The notes under the pieces were generated by a model that worked only from the letters and a program-made list of their open reading frames with translations, made no database searches and was not told the origin of the DNA. Source: Solibaculum mannosilyticum (GTDB lineage: Bacteria > Bacillota > Clostridia > Oscillospirales > Acutalibacteraceae). From it: 64,000 nt of DNA. The DNA lies in NCBI RefSeq assembly GCF_015140235.1, contig NZ_AP023321.1:982501-1046500 (forward strand), read 5' to 3'. This document shows, piece by piece, positions 44,748 to 50,927 of the stretch (positions are counted from its first letter, which is position 1; each line of letters opens with the position of its first letter). A program made the translations under genes and the position numbers.

Positions 44748-44895
44748 TATTATTTTGGCGTTGACTCGGATAGCGGTTTGAGTTGAGCGTCCCCCATGCT
44801 TGGCAGCCGACTATCCGGGCCATACGTCAAAAACTTGTTATAAAAAGGATTCTGTAGGCAACGATTAGAAAAGTTGGCCTATGGAATCTTTTTTT
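44748..44895 (+). ncRNA. Candidate structured RNA with terminator upstream of uppP
   Basis: A TATTAT -10-like box (44748-44753) precedes a folded segment. TTGAC (44761-44765) pairs with GTCAA (44826-44830), CGGATAG (44767-44773) with CTATCCG (44811-44817), and an inner GAGCGT/ATGCTT stem with a CCCCC loop. It ends in a long terminator hairpin (44846-44890) with a T-run. This has the shape of a leader or riboswitch expression platform, or a small RNA. I do not recognise a known class. Confidence 0.5.
44846..44895 (+). terminator. Intrinsic terminator before uppP
   Basis: AGGATTC (44846-44852), TAGGC and AAC pair with GTT, GGCCTA and GAATCTT (44873-44890), with a bulge, followed by seven T. 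It lies 180 nt before uppP. Confidence 0.75.
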
Positions 44896-44917
44896 GTGAA
44901 GGAAAAGATCAACGCGG

Positions 44918-44947
44918 TTGCGGTATGATAAAAGAGTATGGTATACT
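44918..44947 (+). promoter_or_regulatory. Likely promoter for uppP
   Basis: TTGCGG (44918-44923), 18-bp spacer, TATACT (44942-44947). It lies downstream of the terminator, so uppP can be expressed even if that hairpin ends transcription. Confidence 0.55.
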
Positions 44948-45073
44948 ATTCCAATCAATGGCAATTGCTATAGAGGAGATGAGAAATGGTAGAAGACAAA
45001 TCGATGCTGTAACATTTACTGAAAACCAATCAAGTCAAATGATAGAGAAATTACTTAGGGAGGAAATACAACG

Positions 45074-45898
45074 ATGGTAATATGGGACTTTATCAAGGCG
45101 GTGATTTTGGGAATCATTGAAGGCATTACAGAATGGTTGCCCATCAGCAGTACCGGACACATGATTTTAGCCGATGAATTTATTCAATTGAACGTCACTC
45201 CGGAATTCAAAGAGATGTTTTTAGTGGTGATCCAGCTGGGGGCTATCCTGGCGGTGGTAGTGCTCTATTTTCATAAACTCAATCCATTTTCTCCAAAGAA
45301 GACGTCCATTCAAAAACGTGAAACCTTTAATCTTTGGGGAAAAGTACTGGTAGCCTGTGTGCCGGCTGGAATCATCGGCATTTTATTTGACGATCAGATC
45401 AATAGTATTTTTTACAATTACCAAACCGTAGCCGTCACCTTGATTTTATACGGTATTTTGTTTATCGTCATTGAGCAGTACAATCGTCACCGGAAACCGC
45501 GCATTGCATCGTTACAGAATTTGACCTATCAAACCGCATTGTTCATTGGTATCTTTCAGGTACTGGCTTTGATCCCCGGGACATCGCGGTCGGGCGCTAC
45601 CATTGTAGGTGCCATCTTGATTGGTACATCCCGGACAGTAGCGGCAGAATTCACTTTTTTCTTGGCGATCCCCGTCATGTTCGGTGCCAGCTTCATTAAG
45701 ATCTTAAAGTTCGGATTTGATTTTACCGGTACAGAACTAGGCATTTTGCTGATCGGAATGGTGGTTGCCTTTGCCGTATCGGTGGCGGCGATTAAATTCC
45801 TTATGGGCTACATCAAGAAGCACGATTTCAAGGCCTTTGGATACTACCGCATTGTGCTGGGGCTTATCGTATTGGGATATTTCATGTTGGCAAAATAA
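45074..45898 (+). CDS. uppP: Undecaprenyl-diphosphate phosphatase
   Basis: 274 residues, polytopic membrane protein of the BacA/UppP family: [22 protein letters not shown] near the N-terminus and [18 protein letters not shown], both parts of the active site. It recycles undecaprenyl pyrophosphate for cell-wall synthesis and gives bacitracin tolerance. AGGGAGGAAAT lies upstream of the ATG. It is monocistronic, with its own promoter and terminator. Confidence 0.96.
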   Translation: MVIWDFIKAVILGIIEGITEWLPISSTGHMILADEFIQLNVTPEFKEMFLVVIQLGAILAVVVLYFHKLNPFSPKKTSIQKRETFNLWGKVLVACVPAGIIGILFDDQINSIFYNYQTVAVTLILYGILFIVIEQYNRHRKPRIASLQNLTYQTALFIGIFQVLALIPGTSRSGATIVGAILIGTSRTVAAEFTFFLAIPVMFGASFIKILKFGFDFTGTELGILLIGMVVAFAVSVAAIKFLMGYIKKHDFKAFGYYRIVLGLIVLGYFMLAK

Positions 45899-45910
45899 CG
45901 GAATGATAAA

Positions 45911-45950
45911 AAAATGGATCGTGATGGCAAATACGTCACGATCCATTTTT
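45911..45950 (+). terminator. Intrinsic terminator of uppP
   Basis: AAAATGGATCGTGA (45911-45924) pairs perfectly with TCACGATCCATTTT (45936-45949). Confidence 0.9.
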
Positions 45951-45980
45951 CTTACAGAATGAGGATAACAAAGGGGCGAG

Positions 45981-46574
45981 ATGAAAATGAACGATTGGAT
46001 AAAAGAAGAGATTGTGGGATTCGAGCCTTTTGGACGGCAGGAAGAGGTTGACCGTGTCCGCCTGATCAGGATGCTGGATCTTTTTCACGGAGATGTTTTA
46101 ACTAGAGAAAATGACGTTGCGCATATGACAAGTTCGGCCATGGTATTTTCCCCCAAGATGGATAAGGTGCTGATGGCTTATCACAATATCTATCAAAGCT
46201 GGGCCTGGCTGGGAGGCCATGTTGACGGAGAGAAAGATTTCCTTCAAGTGGCCGAGCGGGAGGCGAGAGAGGAGTCGGGCATCCAGAACTTAATCCCAAT
46301 GAGCCCTCACGCTGTGGCGTTGGATATTTTACCCGTTCCGCAGCATTACAAAAGGGGACAATACGTGGGGGCGCATCTTCATCTCAACGTGACATACGCT
46401 TTTTGGGCGTCGGAGGAGGAAAATTTAGCGGTGAGGCCAGAAGAAAACAGCGCCGTAGGATGGATTCCCCTTTGTCAGCTGGAACAAAAGGTAACCGAAC
46501 CGGATATGATTCCAATTTATCAAAAGATCATCCAACGGTGCAAGAGGGACTTTGAACCTGTAGACTTAGAGTAG
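45981..46574 (+). CDS. NUDIX hydrolase
   Basis: 197 residues. The NUDIX helix is WLGGHVDGEKDFLQVAEREAREESGI (about 77-101; written here in parts: GGHVDGEKD then REAREESGI). The rest fits COG1051-type hydrolases of nucleoside diphosphate-linked compounds. Substrate unknown. Two ATGs (45981, 45987) are usable; AAGGGG lies 4 or 10 nt before them. It stands alone between terminators. Confidence 0.85.
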   Translation: MKMNDWIKEEIVGFEPFGRQEEVDRVRLIRMLDLFHGDVLTRENDVAHMTSSAMVFSPKMDKVLMAYHNIYQSWAWLGGHVDGEKDFLQVAEREAREESGIQNLIPMSPHAVALDILPVPQHYKRGQYVGAHLHLNVTYAFWASEEENLAVRPEENSAVGWIPLCQLEQKVTEPDMIPIYQKIIQRCKRDFEPVDLE

Positions 46575-46578
46575 TAAG

Positions 46579-46609
46579 AAACCGGAAGACAGTGCGTCTT
46601 CCGGTTTTG
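46579..46609 (+). terminator. Intrinsic terminator of the NUDIX gene
   Basis: AAACCGGAAGAC (46579-46590) pairs with GTCTTCCGGTTT (46596-46607), followed by T. Confidence 0.85.
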
Positions 46610-46639
46610 GTATGAAGATGAAAACTTCAAATAGAGTAG

Positions 46640-46693
46640 TTGACATATGCCAGTAATGAGGATATAATAAAGGTGTATTTTTGGCATATGTCA
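46640..46693 (+). promoter_or_regulatory. DUF134-nifX promoter with paired operator-like sites
   Basis: TTGACA (46640-46645), 17-bp spacer, TATAAT (46663-46668). TGACATATGCCA (46641-46652), which overlaps the -35, is the exact inverted repeat of TGGCATATGTCA (46682-46693), which lies just downstream of the -10. Each half is itself a near-palindrome (TGRCATATGYCA). This is the layout of a repressor that binds both sites, most simply the DUF134 protein encoded next. Confidence 0.8.
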
Positions 46694-46708
46694 GAAAAGA
46701 GGGATGCC

Positions 46709-47053
46709 ATGCCGAGACCATGTAAGAGAAGAAGGATCTGCGCATTGCCGGCATGCCGCCGGTTTGGATCATTGGACCGGCGCTTGGATGCGCATCCGCC
46801 AACTGTTATGACGTTGGATGAATTTGAAGCCATCCGCCTAATCGATGGGGAAGGATTGAGCCAACAGCAGTGCGCCCAGCGAATGGAGGTAGCCCGTGCT
46901 ACTGTGCAGGCCATTTATGCCGAGGCACGTAAAAAGCTGGCAAAATGCCTTGTGGAGGGGCAGGAACTTCTCATCGAAGGAGGGGATTATATTCTCTGCG
47001 ATGGAGAAAATCGGAGCTGTTCTTGCCATAAATGCTGCGGCAAACGGCTTTGA
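46709..47053 (+). CDS. DUF134 DNA-binding protein
   Basis: About 114 residues: MPRPCKRRRIC at the start, a helix-turn-helix LDEFEAIRLIDGEGLSQQQCAQRMEVARATVQAIYAEARKKLAKCLVEG (about 38-87) like sigma-70 region 4, and a cysteine-rich C-terminus (CSCHKCC). DUF134 proteins usually sit beside NifX/NifB-like domain proteins, as here, and are taken as regulators of iron-sulfur related genes. Start ATG 46709 with AGAGGGA. The promoter is bracketed by a perfect inverted repeat. Confidence 0.85.
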   Translation: MPRPCKRRRICALPACRRFGSLDRRLDAHPPTVMTLDEFEAIRLIDGEGLSQQQCAQRMEVARATVQAIYAEARKKLAKCLVEGQELLIEGGDYILCDGENRSCSCHKCCGKRL

Positions 47054-47102
47054 TTGTGGGGCAACAAAGTTTATTATTTTATCGAAGAAAGGATAGAGAG
47101 TC

Positions 47103-47507
47103 ATGAAGATTGCAGTAACCTATGAAAACGGAGAAGTGTTCCAGCATTTTGGGCATTCGGAACAGTTCAAGCTTTACGAAGCCGACAACGGAGCCGTGAC
47201 GCATGCGGAGGTAGTGGATACCAACGGGAGCGGACATGGAGCGTTGGCTGGATTCCTGAAGGCCCATGGCGTAGATGTTCTGATCTGCGGAGGAATTGGG
47301 GGCGGAGCAAAGAATGCGTTGGCTCAAGCCGGGATCCAATTGTTTGGAGGCGTCCAGGGTGACGCGGATCAAGCGGTACAAAATTTCCTTGCCGGACGGC
47401 TGCAATTTAATCCAGATGTGGCCTGTAGCCACCACGGATCACATCATGAGGGAGACCACCAGTGCGGGGGGCACGATCACAATTGCGGAGGCTCCTGCCA
47501 CTCCTAA
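47103..47507 (+). CDS. NifX/NifB-domain protein with His/Cys-rich tail
   Basis: 134 residues. Residues 1-105 match the dinitrogenase iron-molybdenum cofactor-binding fold (MKIAVTYENGEVFQHFGHSEQF, VLICGGIGGGAKNALAQAGIQLFGG). The tail from about 107 is rich in histidine and cysteine (CSHHGSHHEGDHQCGG...CGGSCHS), probably metal binding. No nitrogenase gene is near; such proteins occur widely in anaerobes without nitrogenase. It follows the DUF134 gene by 49 nt and ends at a perfect terminator. Confidence 0.88.
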   Translation: MKIAVTYENGEVFQHFGHSEQFKLYEADNGAVTHAEVVDTNGSGHGALAGFLKAHGVDVLICGGIGGGAKNALAQAGIQLFGGVQGDADQAVQNFLAGRLQFNPDVACSHHGSHHEGDHQCGGHDHNCGGSCHS

Positions 47508-47526
47508 TAAGACGAGAACTTAACAG

Positions 47527-47569
47527 AAAAAGTCAGAACATTCTATTTTAGAATGTTCTGACTTTTTTG
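47527..47569 (+). terminator. Intrinsic terminator of DUF134-nifX
   Basis: AAAAAGTCAGAACATTC (47527-47543) pairs perfectly with GAATGTTCTGACTTTTT (47551-47567), a 17-bp stem with a T-run. Confidence 0.92.
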
Positions 47570-47601
47570 TTTGCCCTATGGTACGGTAATCTGGGAAGAA
47601 A

Positions 47602-48141
47602 TCAACATTGTGCTTCGGCAAGATACTGATGAAAGATTTCCAAATGGACTTTTTCATCCAGTATGATGCGCTGGAGAATGGCGACGATATTGGGATCATC
47701 GATGCATTTGATCTGACGTTGGTAGGTCTCAATGGCGAATTCCTCTGCGGCAATGTTTTCTTTCATCATCTGGGCGAGGGAATCGTGGCAATAGGTTACC
47801 ATCCCGCCGTCCCAGATGATCTGTCGTCCCTGCTGCCGGCAAGAGAAGGTGGGATTGCCTCCCAGCAGAACGATCAATTGTCCCAGCATATCCAGATGAT
47901 GCATCTCCACCATGGCGACATGGCGCATGGTGTTGCTGACCTGGGATAGCTTCGGATCCAGCTGCCAGCTCTGATAGACGTACTGGGTTACAGCAGTCAA
48001 TTCGCTCTGCGGACAAGCCAGATCGATCTTGAGCATCTGAGCGTACTTTTTGTTTGGCCCGCATACCTGGATGGACGGATAGGGTTCCGGAGCGGCATAA
48101 CGGGGAGCATTGTCCGGACGGCCTGGTTGACGACTTAGCAT
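47602..48141 (-). CDS. Ferritin-like (Mn-catalase/rubrerythrin-like) protein
   Basis: About 179 residues. After a Pro-rich N-terminal stretch, a four-helix ferritin-like domain shows carboxylate/histidine motifs for a dinuclear metal site: SELTAVTQYVYQSW, HVAMVEMHHLDMLG, AAEEFAIETYQRQ and LDEKVHLEIF. It could act on peroxide or store metal; the exact type is not clear. The ATG at 48141 has GGAGGG 8 nt upstream, while the longer frame (48177) has none. It is convergent with the NifX-domain gene. Confidence 0.75.
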   Translation of the reverse strand: MLSRQPGRPDNAPRYAAPEPYPSIQVCGPNKKYAQMLKIDLACPQSELTAVTQYVYQSWQLDPKLSQVSNTMRHVAMVEMHHLDMLGQLIVLLGGNPTFSCRQQGRQIIWDGGMVTYCHDSLAQMMKENIAAEEFAIETYQRQIKCIDDPNIVAILQRIILDEKVHLEIFHQYLAEAQC

Positions 48142-48204
48142 AAGGGGGTCCCTCCACATCATGTGATAACCATGCATATGCAGAGGAAAAAAGGATTATG
48201 CGGA

Positions 48205-48939
48205 TCAGACGGTGATATCGCCGGTTTGGACGTAGCCGATTACGCCGTTGTAATCGATGAGATACCAGCCCTCCCATTGGCCGCGGATATTGACCTTGGC
48301 GCCGCGTGGGACGATGAGAATAGAGAGGGCATCCAAGCTGGGAAGCCGATAGACAGTTGCGCCCCTGGTGGTGGTAACGGTGCCGGAATAGACGGGCTGA
48401 GGACGAAGGAAGGGGATGTCAAAGTACTCGGTCAGGGAAAGGACGACATTGGCAGCAATGGCGTCGATGTTGTTTTTGATCCAGCTGGCGTCCTGATAAT
48501 TGTCGTGGTAGGCGAATTCAATCAGGACGGCCGGGGCCCTGGTCAGGCGGACTTCCCCGATGGTCGTGGTAGGGAGGGCGCGGACCTTAGAGGGATCGAG
48601 ATAGATGTCCTTGAGGTTTTGGACGATAATATCAGCAGCCCGTTTTCCGTTGATGCTGCTGGGATAATAGTAAACGTCCGACCCTTGGAGCTGTCCGGAT
48701 AAGTTAGGCGGCGCAGCATTGGAGTGGAGGGCCAAGTGCAGATCATAACTGCCGCGGTTTGATTCACGAATGGAGGATGAGGCGGTCATATCAGGGGTAT
48801 TGCGTGTGAAAGAGATGCCGCTGGAGAAAAGATAAGGCTCCATGGCATCGGCAATCAGGTTCATGTACTGTTCTTCAGAGCCTCCATTGACGTAGAGGTT
48901 GTATTCCTGTGTCGATGGACTAAGGTAGATGGACGGCAT
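48205..48939 (-). CDS. N-acetylmuramoyl-L-alanine amidase with SH3-like domain
   Basis: About 244 residues, no signal peptide. Amidase_3-like domain (1-180): GGSEEQYMNLIADAME (E22 or E23), DLHLALHSNAAP with H72 as zinc ligand, and VLIEFAYHDN with E141 as catalytic glutamate. The first zinc histidine of the family (in GHGG) is not present; SPSTQE stands there. Residues 185-244 form a bacterial SH3-like domain (GATVYRLPSLDALSILIVPRGAKVNI...GVIGYVQTGDI). AAGGAGG precedes the ATG at 48939. The lack of a signal suggests release by lysis or sporulation, or another export route. Confidence 0.8.
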   Translation of the reverse strand: MPSIYLSPSTQEYNLYVNGGSEEQYMNLIADAMEPYLFSSGISFTRNTPDMTASSSIRESNRGSYDLHLALHSNAAPPNLSGQLQGSDVYYYPSSINGKRAADIIVQNLKDIYLDPSKVRALPTTTIGEVRLTRAPAVLIEFAYHDNYQDASWIKNNIDAIAANVVLSLTEYFDIPFLRPQPVYSGTVTTTRGATVYRLPSLDALSILIVPRGAKVNIRGQWEGWYLIDYNGVIGYVQTGDITV

Positions 48940-48997
48940 GGCTGTCCTCCTTCGGTTGATAAGAATGGACCGAGTAACCCGGTCGATCCAGTATATG

Positions 48998-49045
48998 AAA
49001 AAGCAAAGGGGATGGTTCGGGAACCATGTCCCGAAGGCCATCCCC
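48998..49045 (-). terminator. Terminator of the spoVB gene (minus strand)
   Basis: GGGGATGG (49008-49015) pairs with CCATCCCC (49038-49045), with inner CGGGA/TCCCG. On the minus strand it is followed by TTTGCTTTTT. Confidence 0.8.
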
Positions 49046-49064
49046 AAAAGGACAATTTCTGAAG

Positions 49065-50618
49065 TTACGCTTTGGATTTGGCAGGCTTGCTGCGAAATTG
49101 AGGCATACTTCCAGTCAAAGACAACATGACGAAATAAATGCTGAAGGCGATGACCGTCCCCACCGCGATGGCGAGGAGCATCCCGACCGTGCCCTCCAGG
49201 GGCAGGACCTGTACGATCAGCAGGGAGACTGCCGACGCCACAATTACCGATAAAATAGGCTTGATGAGCAGCGTCCCCCACTTGAGCCGGATGCCGGTGA
49301 CGGTGAGAAGACGGCGCATATTGAGGAAAGAAGTCAAAAGGTTGCTGAGGACCATAATGAACAGGAAGCCCTTCATACCTTGTACAGGCACGAGGAAAAA
49401 GATGAGGGCGATGCGGCTGAGGGAATCGATGATGTTGTATTTGAGGGAGCTGACCTGTTGATTGAGTCCTTTGAGGATGCCGTCCACAATGCTCTCCACG
49501 TACATAAATGGGACCAAAGGGGCCAGGATGAAAATGTAGAATCCCACTTCGTCGCTTTGGTAGAGAAGCTGCCCCAGCTGTCCGGAGAAGACGGTAAACA
49601 CGCCGCCGAGAAAGACAGCGATGGTAAAGCTGATGTGCAGGGATCGGTTGACCATGCGTTCCAATCGATCGTTCTGTTTTAGACTATGGGCCTCCGAGAT
49701 CTCCGGGACCAATAGGGTGGAGAGGGCCGATAAGAAGGAGGCGGGGAAAAAGAGAACCGGCATGGCCATGCCCTTGAGCATACCAAACTGGGACAAGGAG
49801 GTTTCTCTCGAGCTGGTATACTGGGTCAAACGATCGGGCACCAGGAGGTTCTCAATGGTGCGGAGCAGGGAGTTGAGGCATCCTCCCGCCGCAATGGGAG
49901 CTGAGATGGAGAGCATCTTCCCTAAGATGGAGTAACGTGGAAGCGGTGGATGGGTGGGATCCGGCAGGTTACGCTGATCCCGGCGGTAGCCGATGTACAT
50001 GTAGAGACAGGAGAGCATCTCAGATACCGTGTTTCCTATCATGACAGCGGTACAGGCATACACAAGACCCTTGGAGGCGAACATACTCAGAAGGACCATC
50101 ACGATGGCGATACGCACAAGCTGTTCAAAAATCTGGGAACTGGAGGATACCGCCACACGTCTCCTGGCCATAAAATAGCCTCTGAGGCAGTTGGATATGG
50201 ACATAAAGGGAAGGCTGGGAGCCAGGACCTTAAGGGCCATCACGCCGCGCATATCCTTGATCCAGTACCGGCATACCGGGTCAGCGCCAAAGAACAGCAG
50301 ACATCCGGCCAGCAGTCCCAGCAGCGTGCAGAACAGCATGATTTTTTTCAGCAGCCGGACAATGGTTTTTGGCGTACCGCGGCCCATTTCCTCCACGACG
50401 AGACGGGTAACCGCCACCGTGACGCCGGAGGTGGCCAATGTAGTGGCCAGGATGTACACCGAGAAGATCAGCTGATAAAGGCCCATCCCTTCGCTGCCCA
50501 GCTGATTGGAGACGTATACCCGGAAAAACATCCCGATGGTGCGAAGCAACAATCCGGTGGCCGTTAGGATGAAGGCGTTTTTGACAAAGGTAAAACGTTT
50601 CAAGGCAACACTTCCCAT
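49065..50618 (-). CDS. spoVB: SpoVB-type lipid flippase / polysaccharide biosynthesis protein
   Basis: 517 residues with about 14 hydrophobic segments; MOP/MATE superfamily (MviN-like). The N-terminus FVKNAFILTATGLLLRTIGMFFRVYVSNQLGSEGMGLYQLIFSVY matches the SpoVB/YkvU/MurJ-like group. It should move lipid-linked precursors across the membrane during spore cortex or wall synthesis. ATG at 50618 has GCGGGA immediately before it; TTG at 50603 is an alternative start. A basic tail ends it. Confidence 0.85.
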   Translation of the reverse strand: MGSVALKRFTFVKNAFILTATGLLLRTIGMFFRVYVSNQLGSEGMGLYQLIFSVYILATTLATSGVTVAVTRLVVEEMGRGTPKTIVRLLKKIMLFCTLLGLLAGCLLFFGADPVCRYWIKDMRGVMALKVLAPSLPFMSISNCLRGYFMARRRVAVSSSSQIFEQLVRIAIVMVLLSMFASKGLVYACTAVMIGNTVSEMLSCLYMYIGYRRDQRNLPDPTHPPLPRYSILGKMLSISAPIAAGGCLNSLLRTIENLLVPDRLTQYTSSRETSLSQFGMLKGMAMPVLFFPASFLSALSTLLVPEISEAHSLKQNDRLERMVNRSLHISFTIAVFLGGVFTVFSGQLGQLLYQSDEVGFYIFILAPLVPFMYVESIVDGILKGLNQQVSSLKYNIIDSLSRIALIFFLVPVQGMKGFLFIMVLSNLLTSFLNMRRLLTVTGIRLKWGTLLIKPILSVIVASAVSLLIVQVLPLEGTVGMLLAIAVGTVIAFSIYFVMLSLTGSMPQFRSKPAKSKA

Positions 50619-50699
50619 TCCCGCATGAAGATTCTCTTATGCATTTATATGGACGAGAGGGGAAAACATGCTCATTCTGAGAGAGAAATAGAAAAAAGC

Positions 50700-50729
50700 T
50701 TGTCTAAATTCCTTTGTTTATGATAAAAT
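50700..50729 (+). promoter_or_regulatory. Promoter of the ABC-F gene
   Basis: TTGTCT (50700-50705), 18-bp spacer, TAAAAT (50724-50729). It gives a leader of about 190 nt. Confidence 0.6.
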
Positions 50730-50739
50730 GAAAAAATAG

Positions 50740-50927
50740 CCGCTGTCTTTGTCCATGTGCATAGAAGGCAAAAAAGTACCTGCGGTATGCTGGTATTTAA
50801 TAGGGAACAAGCTCTGGAGGACTGTTTTTCAGCCGTCTCCTATTTTTATGAGGAAAATCGCAGAATTTCTCCAGAGCGGTTATAGAAAGATGCAATATTA
50901 AGCCTAAAGGGGAATGAAATAAGTTAT
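50740..50927 (+). promoter_or_regulatory. Attenuator-like leader of the ABC-F gene with short upstream frames
   Basis: GCTCTGGAG (50811-50819) pairs with CTCCAGAGC (50869-50877). Alternatively GGAG (50816-50819) and CTG can pair with CAG and CTCC (about 50830-50840), a hairpin followed by TATTTTT, terminator-like. The two structures exclude each other. Two short frames cross the region: ATG 50755 to TAA 50901 (48 codons) and ATG 50787 to TAG 50885 (32 codons, beginning MLVF). Neither has a strong ribosome-binding site. Many antibiotic-resistance ABC-F genes are controlled by this sort of leader. Confidence 0.5.

Noticed and set aside
44874-45080. A 68-codon TTG frame before uppP
   Set aside because: Its start lies in the loop and right arm of an intrinsic terminator, upstream of the uppP promoter; only the shorter 40-codon ATG frame was kept as a weak observation.
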